DNA of 8,656 nt from Clostridia bacterium (GCA_017525805.1 JAFXSH010000071.1:1-8656), one strand, 5' to 3'; shown: positions 1-5,739, counted from the stretch's first letter. Notes: generated from the sequence alone by a model not told the origin. Made by a program: numbers and translations.

Positions 1-141
1 CTATTTTTGAGTATTACAAATTTAATCGCAGTATTTGCCCCGTGATACTTTTCGCTGATTTTCAGCACTTTAGCAGGGTGTGCGCTTTTTCGCAGTTTTC
101 CGTAGTTTTATAGGGGTTTTGGTCCGCTCACCTCCACAAAA
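1..141. repeat. Terminal direct repeat, left copy (circle closure overlap)
   Basis: These 141 bases are identical to the last 141 bases of the window (8516-8656). The simplest reading is that the window is a circular molecule of 8515 bp written with its ends overlapping; 141 is also a common largest k-mer in metagenome assemblers, which would leave exactly this overlap. A tandem array of integrated copies or a true terminally redundant linear molecule would look the same. The repeat contains half of the att-like region and the -33 part of the integrase promoter, so features at either end should be read across the junction. Confidence 0.95.
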
Positions 142-165
142 TACGCTGATTTTCAGCAAGTTAGC
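53..165. repeat. Paired direct repeats holding a palindrome, in the att-like region
   Basis: CGCTGATTTTCAGCA occurs at 53-67 and 144-158. Each copy is followed two bases later by TTAGC (70-74 and 161-165), so 20 of 22 positions agree over a 91-bp offset. Inside each copy GCTGA-TTT-TCAGC is a perfect 5-bp inverted repeat. The pair lies between the outer GGTGCGTAAA-type sites. Paired inverted repeats next to an integrase gene fit core or accessory binding sites for recombination proteins; a replication or repressor site is also possible. Confidence 0.55.
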
Positions 166-168
166 GTT

Positions 169-190
169 TTTACGCACCAAATTACGCACC
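169..190. repeat. Arm-like repeat pair, right side of the att-like region
   Basis: TTTACGCACC (169-178) is followed by TTACGCACC (182-190). These are the reverse complement of the GGTGCGTAAA sites on the other side of the circle junction (8461-8490). Repeated short sites in opposite orientation flanking a central segment are the usual layout of arm-type sites in a tyrosine-integrase attP. The function is inferred from layout and from the position beside the integrase gene. Confidence 0.45.
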
Positions 191-215
191 ATTTCTGCGG
201 GTTTGGTGCTTTTTT
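174..215 (+). terminator. Possible plus-strand terminator or hairpin
   Basis: GCACCAAA (174-181) pairs perfectly with TTTGGTGC (202-209) around a 20-base loop and is followed by six T residues (210-215). That is terminator-like for plus-strand transcription. No plus-strand gene is visible upstream, and the left arm overlaps the arm-like repeats, so it may instead belong to the att-like or origin structure. Confidence 0.3.
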
Positions 216-216
216 C

Positions 217-790
217 GTGCCCCGCCAGCGGTCGGCGTTGAGGTGTCCGGCAGGGCTCCCCGGCCAGCCCTGGGCGGCTGGTGTCCAGGGGTGGCGCTGG
301 CTGGCTGCAGCCGACACTATTGCGGCAGGATCTGCAGGGGCGTTGAGGTGTCCAGCTGGGCAGGCTGGCCCGTGTCGGCGGTCGGCCCTTCCCCTGTTGA
401 GGTGGCAGCGCTAGCCCCGGTCCCTGGGCAGATCTCGCCCAATTCGCCCACAGCGCAGGCGCGCGGGTGCAGGCGCGTGCGCGGGTGTGGGAGCCTCAAC
501 GGCTGCAGGGCTCCCCGTGTTGAGGTGTCCAGCTGGGCCAGGTGTCCGGCGTTGAGGTGGCAGCCCCTGCCCGGTGTCGGCTGGCTGCGGCGGGTGTCCT
601 GGGCCGTGCTGGCCTTCCCGCTTCCCTGGTGTTGAGGTGTCCCGGCTGGTGGCTGGTGGCCAACACTATTGCAGGCGTGGGAGCCTCAACGGCGGCAGAT
701 CCGGCGAAGGCTGGGCGGGTGTCCCGGTCCAGGTGTCCGGCGTTGAGGTGGCAGCACAGGGGCCGGGGTGTCGGCTTCCCGTTCAGTCCC
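217..790. repeat. GC-rich non-coding array of the GTTGAGGTG repeat family
   Basis: No convincing gene is present. GTTGAGGTG occurs seven times, at 237, 342, 396, 519, 551, 631 and 742. Four copies continue as TCC (237, 342, 519, 631) and three as GCAGC (396, 551, 742); from 342 onward the two classes alternate. The 20-mer GTTGAGGTGTCCAGCTGGGC is exact at 342-361 and 519-538. The reverse core CCTCAAC lies at 494-500 and 684-690, giving inverted pairs CCTCAAC/GTTGAGG (494 with 519; 684 with 742). A second word, ACACTATTGC, is at 314-323 and 663-672. Plus-strand reading frames here start with GTG, are low in complexity, and the repeats do not keep one frame, so the region is unlikely to encode protein. 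Structured RNA, protein-binding array and extragenic repeat expansion all remain open. Confidence 0.75.
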
Positions 791-1099
791 CGGGGGTGTT
801 TTTCCGCAGGGGGTGTGCCAACCATAACCCCGCCGCCAGCCTTCTACACACACGGGCAAAACCTTTGGCCCTTTGGGGGCGCGGATAGGCCCGTTATAGC
901 CGCCTGTAGGGGTGTATCTTGCCCCGGTTGGCCTGCGCTATTGTGCCGTACTTTGGCCCTTTCACGGCTGGCCCTGGGCGGTGTCGGCAGGGCTCCCCGC
1001 CAGCTTGCGGCTGCGGTCCTGGTGTCCGGCTGGGCCCCGTTCATCGGCCTGCGGCCGTCCCGTGTCGGCTATCCTGCAGCGCTGGTGTAGGTGTTAGCC
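791..1099. other. GC-rich non-coding stretch, nothing recognised
   Basis: No gene with a credible start and composition is seen. CTTTGGCCCTTT occurs twice (863-874 and 951-962), and the word GGCTCCCC, frequent elsewhere in the element, recurs near 990. GTTGAGGTG is absent here, so the main repeat array has ended. It may be an extension of the non-coding region before it or a decayed sequence. Confidence 0.5.
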
Positions 1100-1222
1100 G
1101 TAAAGTGCTGATATATAAGCAGATAGGGGTAGGGGGCAAAATCCCTTTTGGGCATTGTTCTAAAAGCGCACCCCTAGTTTCACTCGCAATAAAAGTGATT
1201 TTTAGGAAATAAAACCCACTTT
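1100..1222. other. AT-richer non-coding segment
   Basis: The composition shifts sharply to AT relative to both sides. No TAnnTTTG -7 box was found on either strand. TCACT and AGTGA form a small 5-bp stem followed by a T run near 1180-1205, too weak to call a terminator on its own. No gene is seen. It could hold a promoter, a small RNA or the edge of an old insertion. Confidence 0.35.
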
Positions 1223-1255
1223 TCGGCCTTGCAGGGGCCTAGAAGGCCGATTTTG
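1223..1255 (+). terminator. Hairpin with short T run
   Basis: TCGGCCTT (1223-1230) pairs with AAGGCCGA (1243-1250) as a perfect 8-bp stem with a 12-base loop, followed by TTTTG. It is terminator-like for the plus strand. Its right arm shares the word CTAGAAGGCCG with the hairpin at 1306-1339, so the two look like diverged copies. Confidence 0.45.
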
Positions 1256-1284
1256 CCCTGTTGTCAGCGGGTGCAGCCGTCCGA

Positions 1285-1298
1285 AAATGCCGGCATTT
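1285..1298. repeat. Perfect 14-bp palindrome
   Basis: AAATGCCGGCATTT is an exact palindrome lying between the two related hairpins. A dimeric protein binding site is possible, but nothing in the sequence names the protein. Confidence 0.45.
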
Positions 1299-1303
1299 CG
1301 GCC

Positions 1304-1340
1304 AAAAAACGGCCTCCCAGGTGTCTAGAAGGCCGTTTTG
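1304..1340 (-). terminator. Bidirectional intrinsic terminator after the HNH gene
   Basis: AAAACGGCCT (1306-1315) pairs perfectly with AGGCCGTTTT (1330-1339), a 10-bp stem with a 14-base loop. Read on the minus strand it ends in six T residues (complement of A1304-A1309). It begins about 40 bases past the HNH stop codon, the expected place to end the block 2 transcript. The plus strand also ends in a short T run, so it may stop transcription from both sides. Confidence 0.75.
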
Positions 1341-1379
1341 ACTGCGCGGGCGGGTTTCCTTATCGGTCCCGGCAGCGTG

Positions 1380-1784
1380 TCAGCACTTGCGGGGTTTCCG
1401 CTTGCGCGGCGATCCGGGCACACGGGCCCCTGCGGTGGCTTCCCAGCCAGGGTGCGCCCGTTTCCAGGCTATTATTTTGGCCTTGTCCCGCAGGCCCTTT
1501 TGGTTGTTGCAATCATCGCAAAGGGGCTGCAGGTTGCGGCGGTCAAAAAAACCTTGTTCCCCGCAGATCGGCCAGGGCTCTATGTGGTCCACACAGGTAG
1601 CTGGGCGAATTATTCCCCGGCGCTTGCACTCTGCGCAAAGGGGCTGCTCTACACGGATAGCCCTAGATAGTTTTGTCCAGCGCCAGGTGTGATAAGGTGC
1701 GCCCGGTTGTTCGCGGCTGGTTTTCTTGGGGAAGGGGGAAGGGCCCGGCGGCGGGTCCCAGGGTAGGCGGTGTTTCTCTGCCAT
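1380..1784 (-). CDS. HNH endonuclease, phage type
   Basis: This 134-residue protein has a complete small HNH nuclease fold. Two zinc knuckles, C50-x2-C53 and C89-x2-C92, frame the motif: D66-H67 (VDHI) gives the general base, N84 lies in NLQPLC, and the last metal-binding position after C92 is Asn rather than His (CNNQKG), the HNN variant. YHTWRW at 31-36 and the spacing match the HNH proteins found beside terminase genes in tailed phages (HK97 gp74 type). The N-terminus is proline-rich and the C-terminus is basic. The ATG at 1784 follows CACCTCAACACT directly; a second CACCTCAAC lies 23 bp further upstream. It is the last gene of block 2, 51 bp behind the 96-aa gene and followed by a strong terminator. 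The role could be DNA cleavage for packaging, homing, or attack on invading DNA. No terminase is present. Confidence 0.9.
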   Translation of the reverse strand: MAEKHRLPWDPPPGPSPFPKKTSREQPGAPYHTWRWTKLSRAIRVEQPLCAECKRRGIIRPATCVDHIEPWPICGEQGFFDRRNLQPLCDDCNNQKGLRDKAKIIAWKRAHPGWEATAGARVPGSPRKRKPRKC

Positions 1785-1787
1785 AGT

Positions 1788-1819
1788 GTTGAGGTGTTAA
1801 GGGTGTTATTGTTGAGGTG
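1788..1819 (-). promoter_or_regulatory. Tandem CACCTCAAC leader motifs before the HNH gene
   Basis: On the minus strand CACCTCAAC occurs twice, at 1811-1819 and 1788-1796. The nearer copy ends three bases before the start codon and reads on as ACACTATGGC, close to the ACACTATTGC word of the non-coding arrays. No purine-rich Shine-Dalgarno sequence is seen, which is normal for this phylum. The motif is placed to affect translation or to bind a regulator; this is inference from position. Confidence 0.45.
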
Positions 1820-1835
1820 TCCGGCCAGCTGGCGG

Positions 1836-2126
1836 CTATTGCTTCCCGGCCGGGGTGGCTTCCCTCATTATGTCCCGCGCCAGGTGTTCGGCCTGCCGGG
1901 CGTGTTCGGTGGCGGCCTGCAGGATCTGCGCGGCAATTGCTTTGCGGTCGGCTCCCTTCGGCAGTAGGTCCAGGGCCCAGCGCAGCCCCTGCAGCTGTCG
2001 GACTACGCCCTGCTGGCGCTTCATCAGCCTGTCATATTTCTTTGCCAGCAGCGCCCCCGCTTCGCCCCTGAAGGGGGTTTGCTCTAGCCGGGTAATTTCC
2101 GGCATTTCATATTGTTTGCTAGTCAT
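1836..2126 (-). CDS. Small basic helical protein, unknown function
   Basis: A 96-residue protein, starting MTSKQYEMPEITRLEQ, that I do not recognise. After a short N-terminal segment it is almost all predicted helix, with many Arg, Lys, Ala and Gln residues and a heptad-like Leu pattern through RQLQGLRWALDLL and KAIAAQILQAATEHARQ, so a coiled coil or helical bundle that may bind DNA is plausible. There is no cysteine, signal peptide or membrane segment. I chose ATG 2126 because the reading frame above it overlaps the end of the primase gene and has a very different, low-complexity composition, and because CACCTCAAC sits directly upstream (2129-2137). A second in-frame ATG follows seven codons later (2105). 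It lies between the primase and HNH genes in one likely transcript. Confidence 0.65.
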   Translation of the reverse strand: MTSKQYEMPEITRLEQTPFRGEAGALLAKKYDRLMKRQQGVVRQLQGLRWALDLLPKGADRKAIAAQILQAATEHARQAEHLARDIMREATPAGKQ

Positions 2127-2292
2127 TCGTTGAGGTGGTTTTATGTGTTCAATCCTTGCCCGTTCCCGGGCTCCCTGCGGGCCTTCCGGCCTGCGGCTGG
2201 TGGGTCTGCCCGTCCGGGTCCGTGCTGGCCCTTCCTGGGCGTTGAGGTGGCGGCGCGGCAGCTGGCGCGGCCAGCGGTCGGCGGCCTTCCGG
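2127..2292 (-). promoter_or_regulatory. Spacer with CACCTCAAC motifs between primase and 96-aa genes
   Basis: This 166-bp GC-rich gap has two minus-strand CACCTCAAC motifs, at 2129-2137 (two bases before the next start codon) and 2241-2249. No promoter box of the TAnnTTTG type was found, so the downstream genes are probably read through from upstream. Confidence 0.4.
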
Positions 2293-3213
2293 CTACAGCA
2301 GCAAATCATCAAAATCGTGCTTCCCGATTTCCTGCCGGGCAATGTGGAAAAAGGTCCCGATTCCCCATTTATATTCCTTGTGCTTCAGCAGATCCGAAAA
2401 CTTGCTATCGGTTTCTTCGGGCGTGTAGCCGGGATATAGGGCGCTGATTCGGTGCGCGTAGTCCCGGCCGCCTTCCCCAAAGGTCTGCGCCAGGCTGGCG
2501 AGGATTCGCACCCATTCGCCCCGGTCGGCGGTTATATCCCAGCGGTTGCGCTCACAGGCTTCTATTACGGCCTCAACGGCTGCGGCGGTTTCGCTGGTGT
2601 CCAGGTCCCGGCCCAGGGTTTCGCGCGTGCTGTGGTCCCGTTCCGGCAGGGTAAGCGCCCAGGGGCGGGCGGCGGTGTTGATATAGGGCGCGGGGTCCCA
2701 GGAAACAAAGCGCTTGCGGCAAATGTCCCTGCAGCCCCGGTCAATCTCTAGCCCGGCGCGCTCAAAGTGGTAGGCCAGCGCCCGGAAATATTCGCTGTGC
2801 TTCGTGGGGTCCGCAATCGGGATTACAACTACATAGCCAGCGCCCCGGCAGGATCTGCCGCAGTAGGCAATGTGCGGCACGGCCGCAACGGCCGCCTTCA
2901 GGTCAAAGCCCACAAGGGCGGGGTTTATCCCCTTGTCCGGCTTGCAGTCTATGTCAATGGATATAAAGCCGCTGTGCTGCTTCAGCCCGGTGCGGGATAT
3001 GTGGCTGAAGGTCCCGGAAGGCGTGAAGCACGGCAGGGCCTTTTTCAGCGCTTCCTGTTTGGCGGGGTCCGTTTCGGCTCTCACGGCCTCAACCTGGGCG
3101 CGCCAGGTGTCCGCAATCAGGGCCCGGCCCAGGGAAATAGTTTTCAGTTCATCATCGGCCCCGTCCACACGGGGAAGATATGACACTTTTGCGGTAAAAA
3201 TGGACTGATACAT
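2293..3213 (-). CDS. Primase-like replication protein (BT4734/VirE-N domain plus PriCT-2)
   Basis: From ATG 3213 the protein has 306 residues. The N-terminal two thirds match the BT4734-like (VirE-N) domain of Bacteroidota mobile elements, a relative of archaeo-eukaryotic primases: SGTFS at about 66-70, then HSGFISIDID at about 80-89 with the D-x-D metal pair, CGRSCRGAGY at about 118-127, and KRFVSWDP at about 167-174. The C-terminal part (about 225-300) has the PriCT-2 pattern: W-x2-ILASLAQTFGEGGR, HRIS, and TDSKF. It probably primes DNA synthesis with the helicase encoded upstream. An in-frame GTG at 3261 would add 16 residues, but the domain begins at MYQSIFTAKVSYLP and the GTG falls inside an inverted TGCA repeat, so I prefer 3213. 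The gap to the helicase gene holds the iteron cluster. Confidence 0.85.
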   Translation of the reverse strand: MYQSIFTAKVSYLPRVDGADDELKTISLGRALIADTWRAQVEAVRAETDPAKQEALKKALPCFTPSGTFSHISRTGLKQHSGFISIDIDCKPDKGINPALVGFDLKAAVAAVPHIAYCGRSCRGAGYVVVIPIADPTKHSEYFRALAYHFERAGLEIDRGCRDICRKRFVSWDPAPYINTAARPWALTLPERDHSTRETLGRDLDTSETAAAVEAVIEACERNRWDITADRGEWVRILASLAQTFGEGGRDYAHRISALYPGYTPEETDSKFSDLLKHKEYKWGIGTFFHIARQEIGKHDFDDLLL

Positions 3214-3249
3214 AGATAGATACGCTGTTTTATTGAAATCTGCGCTATA

Positions 3250-3482
3250 GGTGCATTGCACTATGTTGCGCCAGCTGCGCCCCGGCGGTCCCCGGGCGGC
3301 TGGCCCCCAGCGGGCAAAGGTGCAATTTAGATAATGTGCTATAAGTCATTGTTATACAAGGTTTTGCGTTCAAAGGTGCAGAGGTGCAAAACAGGTGCAG
3401 AATTGGTGCAATTGCGCCCCTTACGGCCTTCAGGTGCAGTGGTGCAGCGCGCTATATAGATAGCGCTGCACTACTCTGCACC
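3250..3482. repeat. GGTGCA iteron cluster, candidate replication origin
   Basis: GGTGCA occurs in direct orientation at 3250, 3319, 3375, 3383, 3394, 3405, 3433 and 3441, with the reverse TGCACC at 3477-3482. The central copies are spaced 8, 11 and 11 bp, close to one helical turn. An AT-rich stretch (3325-3374) adjoins the dense copies, and an inverted repeat closes the cluster (3442-3471). Iterons plus an AT-rich segment plus a palindrome beside replication genes is the classic plan of an origin opened by an initiator and helicase. Which protein binds is not shown; no separate Rep initiator is visible. Confidence 0.6.
3442..3471. repeat. Inverted repeat at the edge of the iterons
   Basis: GTGCAGCGC (3442-3450) and GCGCTGCAC (3463-3471) form a perfect 9-bp inverted repeat around 12 bases. 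A longer folding pairs GTGCAGC with GCTGCAC and GCTAT with ATAGC around ATAG, with a two-base bulge. It includes the last iteron and touches the helicase stop codon. It has no T run, so an origin structure is more likely than a terminator. Confidence 0.55.
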
Positions 3483-4592
3483 AGGTCGGAATAATGTCGG
3501 ATCATCTTCCCCGGCGGTGCTGGTGTCCTGGGCGCTGGTGTCGGTGTCGGCGGTCCCGTCCGGCTCCCCGTCCGTGTCGGCTTCCTCAACGGCGAAGGGC
3601 AGGCTATAGAAAACGCTTGTGCCTACTTTCCGCTTTTCAAGGGCGTGGTAGTACACGGCGCTTTTCACGGCTTCCTGGGCGGTCCGCTTCGCCTTCAGGT
3701 GGTAGTCCATATATACCTGTATCAAGTCCTTGCTCTGCAGGCGCGCAGTATCGTGAAATAGCGGCTCAAACTGCTGGAAATAATAGCGCCATTGTTCGGT
3801 GTCCGTGCTGCCCCCGGCGGCTACTATCTTGAAATCATCGGCGAAGGCAAACGAGAAGGGCGGCACAGGCGCAAAGCGGCTGAAGGGCTGCGTTACCTTC
3901 GCGGTGTCCCCTTCCTTGTTTACTTGGTAGATCTCTGCACTTTTCTGCTGCAGGACTGCGCCCAGGTGGCCCCGTGCTTCGTTATCGTGCTTATTGGTGT
4001 GGATAAGGCCCAGGATTGCGGCCCCGTATTGCTCTGCGTAGGCTTCCAGCTGGCGCACAACGGCGCGGCTCTTTTCTTCATCATTGAAGGCCGGGCAGAG
4101 GTCCACAACCCCGTCCAGGAAAACGAAATCTGCCGAATTGTCGGCTATTGCCTGAAGGGTGGCGGCCAGCAGGTCGGCCGGGCTCCCAAAGCCCCGCAGG
4201 GTTACGATTTTCACGCGGTCCGGCATTGCTTCAAGTTCGGCCATAGCCAGCACGGCGCGGGCCTTCTGCCGCAGGGTGTTGCGGTCTTGTTCGGTGTCAA
4301 TCCAAAGGATTTCCAGGTCTGCCCGGCTGGGCGTGATTCCGATAAATTCCCCCTTCAGGGCGGCGGCTATCAGCGCCAGTCCGGCGGCGCTCTTTCCGGC
4401 CTTCTTCGTTCCTTGCAGGGTGTGAAGGTTGGCCCGTGCTATCAGGCCGTAGCGGCCGCCCAGGGTAAACAGGAAATCTATTGGATCATCTTCCCCGGCC
4501 AGGTCTAGGTAGGGGACAACTAGGGGCCCGTCTGCGGTGGCTGCATCGGCCCGGGGCCACAAGTCAAAGCGGATTCGCTTTTGCTCGTTCAT
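3471..4592 (-). CDS. RepA-like AAA ATPase, replicative helicase family
   Basis: A 373-residue RecA-fold ATPase of the RepA/DnaB-like (SF4, AAA_25) type. The Walker A loop is GTKKAGKS at 61-68. LEILWIDTEQ (93-102) matches the conserved strand and acidic residue after it, and DFVFLDG (155-161) is Walker B. LIHTNKHDNEARGHLG (196-211) matches the H-x-N and R-G sensor region of RepA helicases. After about residue 265 comes a C-terminal segment of about 65 residues with a winged-helix look (LQSKDLIQVYMDYHLKAKRT), then an acidic, Asp/Thr-rich tail from about 341. It would unwind the circle at the origin as a hexamer and work with the primase encoded downstream. The ATG at 4592 is supported by the Walker A position, and no better upstream start exists in frame. 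It ends exactly at the edge of the iteron cluster. Confidence 0.9.
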   Translation of the reverse strand: MNEQKRIRFDLWPRADAATADGPLVVPYLDLAGEDDPIDFLFTLGGRYGLIARANLHTLQGTKKAGKSAAGLALIAAALKGEFIGITPSRADLEILWIDTEQDRNTLRQKARAVLAMAELEAMPDRVKIVTLRGFGSPADLLAATLQAIADNSADFVFLDGVVDLCPAFNDEEKSRAVVRQLEAYAEQYGAAILGLIHTNKHDNEARGHLGAVLQQKSAEIYQVNKEGDTAKVTQPFSRFAPVPPFSFAFADDFKIVAAGGSTDTEQWRYYFQQFEPLFHDTARLQSKDLIQVYMDYHLKAKRTAQEAVKSAVYYHALEKRKVGTSVFYSLPFAVEEADTDGEPDGTADTDTSAQDTSTAGEDDPTLFRPGAE

Positions 4593-4714
4593 AGCTTCAT
4601 ATCTTGGGATATTGCGCCAGCGTGGCCCACAATTCGCGGAAATTGCGTATCTTTGTGGCGTTTGCTAGCGGGTGGCCGTTGCTTCAGCGTTCAGCTGTGC
4701 GCGGCCGCCTTTCC
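4593..4714 (-). promoter_or_regulatory. Leader between the DUF3853-like and helicase genes
   Basis: This 122-bp gap carries the minus-strand word GCTAGCAAAC (4660-4669) that also precedes three other genes, and a small inverted repeat CAATT/AATTG near 4630-4645. TATCTTTG on the plus strand (4648-4655) matches a -7 box but has no matching -33 box, so I do not call a promoter. Confidence 0.3.
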
Positions 4715-5044
4715 TTATTCCCCCCGGCGCTCATTGAATAGCTGCAGGGCGCGGTCTGCATCTACAACGATAATACGGCCGTGCTGGCTCACGGCTTCCC
4801 GGATTACGCCCCGCTTGTAGCGCTGGGCGGTAACATTGGAAACGCCGAATAGCTGCATAATACCTTTGATCCCGTACACAAAGCGGCGGGGCGCTGCCCC
4901 CGGGGTGGCAGCAGATCCGGCGGCGGTGGGCGCGGGCTGGGCCGCCTGGGCGGCTGTGGCTGCGCGGGTGTCCAGGTAGTCGGCCAGCTGTCCGGCTGTC
5001 ATCTGCACAAGGGGCGTTTCGGGTGTGATTTCCTGCGTGAACAT
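4715..5044 (-). CDS. DUF3853-like helix-turn-helix DNA-binding protein
   Basis: From ATG 5044 the protein has 109 residues, typical for the DUF3853 family of Bacteroidota mobile elements. The N-terminal 25 residues are conserved-looking (MTAGQLADYLDTR), followed by an Ala/Pro linker to about 52. The C-terminal half is a MerR/AlpA-like helix-turn-helix: YGIKGIMQLFGVSNVTAQRYK (57-77), then the wing SQHGRIIVVDADRALQLF (86-103). Proteins of this kind beside integrase and replication genes are thought to act as excision factors or transcription regulators; I infer that here. ATG 5128 would add 28 residues (rich in Gln, Pro and Ala), but 5044 gives the family's length and puts a CCTCAAC motif in the leader, as for three other genes. 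It lies 122 bp ahead of the helicase gene. Confidence 0.8.
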   Translation of the reverse strand: MFTQEITPETPLVQMTAGQLADYLDTRAATAAQAAQPAPTAAGSAATPGAAPRRFVYGIKGIMQLFGVSNVTAQRYKRGVIREAVSQHGRIIVVDADRALQLFNERRGE

Positions 5045-5259
5045 ATAGCAATGGTGTTGAGGTTGGTTTTCAAAAGCCGCCGGGGCTTGTGCCTGTGCTT
5101 CGGGGTGTTTCTCTTTTGGCCTTCGCATTCATCGGCTCCCCGGCGGCTGTGTCATTGGTGGCCGTTCCCGGCCCGGTGTAGGGACTTTTGGCGCGGGGTT
5201 GAGGATTGGCCCCGGCCGCTGGTGTCGGCCCGTCCTGCGGGCCTTATTCCCTGCGTGGT
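5045..5259 (-). promoter_or_regulatory. Spacer and leader before the DUF3853-like gene
   Basis: On the minus strand the leader reads CCTCAACACCATTGC and then reaches the ATG at 5044 five bases later (motif at 5048-5062). This joins the two repeat words, CCTCAAC and ACACYATTGC, that are separate in the non-coding arrays. A further GTTGAGG lies at 5198-5204. No TAnnTTTG promoter box was found. If translation starts at 5128, part of this spacer is coding. Confidence 0.4.
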
Positions 5260-5583
5260 CTAGTATTCAAACCTTACGCAGAAAATCGTGGTATTGCGGT
5301 AGGTTGCCACAATGCTGTCGGCAATCTCATTGCGTAGGGTATCGTAGCCTTGTTTGTCGCGGTGGAAGGCTCCTTGCTGGAAATACCCTTTTGGATTTTT
5401 GCGGTAAACGAAAACCTTACAGGGCTGATTTTGCAAGCGGTCGGGCGCTTCAATAACTTGGTTATTGTCCGAAATAACCTTTTGCCAGGGGCAATCAAAG
5501 AAATCTTGCAGTTCGGCGGCGCGGCCTTCAAATTCATCTGCCTGCAGTGTTCCGCTTTGGGAATAAAATACCTTGTGGATCAT
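5260..5583 (-). CDS. 107-residue orphan protein at the head of block 2
   Basis: I do not recognise this protein. It starts MIHKVFYSQSGTLQADEF and ends TIFCVRFEY. It reads as a soluble alpha/beta protein with alternating strands (KVFVYRK, TIFCVRFEY) and helices (AAELQDFF, LRNEIADSIVATY), with no signal peptide, membrane segment or metal motif. It is the first gene after the only clear promoter boxes of this block (5611-5656), so it probably leads the replication transcript, 215 bp before the DUF3853-like gene. Its DNA is clearly richer in A and T than the neighbouring genes, suggesting a separate origin. The first position after a regulated promoter is where small host-takeover or regulatory proteins often sit, but the function is unknown. 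Confidence 0.7.
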   Translation of the reverse strand: MIHKVFYSQSGTLQADEFEGRAAELQDFFDCPWQKVISDNNQVIEAPDRLQNQPCKVFVYRKNPKGYFQQGAFHRDKQGYDTLRNEIADSIVATYRNTTIFCVRFEY

Positions 5584-5656
5584 AGTAATTGTGTTTGCTA
5601 GCTACGCAGTCAAAGCTAGGTTGTTAATCGTACTATCGGACTGCGTTGCAAAGGTA
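5584..5656 (-). promoter_or_regulatory. Promoter region of block 2
   Basis: Two exact minus-strand -7 boxes of the TAnnTTTG form lie here: TAGCTTTG (5611-5618) and TACCTTTG (5649-5656). Neither has a TTTG -33 box at the usual 19-21 bp, so strength and choice are uncertain. The leader contains GCTAGCAAAC (5593-5602) shortly before the start codon at 5583. The region is AT-rich. I infer that block 2, from the 107-aa gene to the HNH gene, is driven from here. Confidence 0.5.
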
Positions 5657-5739
5657 TTACGGGCATATAAATACGGCTATATTCAAAACCCCAACAAAAG
5701 TATACAAACCCCCGCCCAGCCCACTATAGGGCACAAAAT

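Noticed and set aside
645..660. GCTGGTGG as a Chi site
   Set aside because: That is the E. coli Chi sequence; there is no reason to expect it to work in Bacteroidota, and the word is expected in DNA of this composition.
217..790. Integron attC-like array, from CCTCAAC/GTTGAGG inverted pairs
   Set aside because: The seventh base does not fit the GTTRRRY/RYYYAAC consensus, no gene cassettes lie between the sites, and the integrase lacks the look of IntI.
217..790. CRISPR array
   Set aside because: Repeats are only 9-20 bases, unevenly spaced, in both orientations, and no cas genes are present.
243..1090. Plus-strand reading frames of 130 and 182 codons in the repeat region
   Set aside because: GTG starts, low-complexity products rich in Gly, Arg, Trp and Cys, and the GTTGAGGTG repeats fall in different frames (for example 519 and 551), so the repetition is at DNA level.
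1380..1784. IscB-type RNA-guided nuclease with a guide RNA in the non-coding region
   Set aside because: The protein is a single small HNH domain without RuvC or P1-like segments, so it is not IscB or a relative.
1836..2342. 168-residue version of the 96-aa protein
   Set aside because: The extra N-terminal 72 residues overlap the primase end, are low in complexity, and translate the CACCTCAAC spacer.
3792..4508. 238-codon plus-strand reading frame opposite the helicase gene
   Set aside because: Shadow of a gene with clear Walker motifs; no family features in the plus-strand product.
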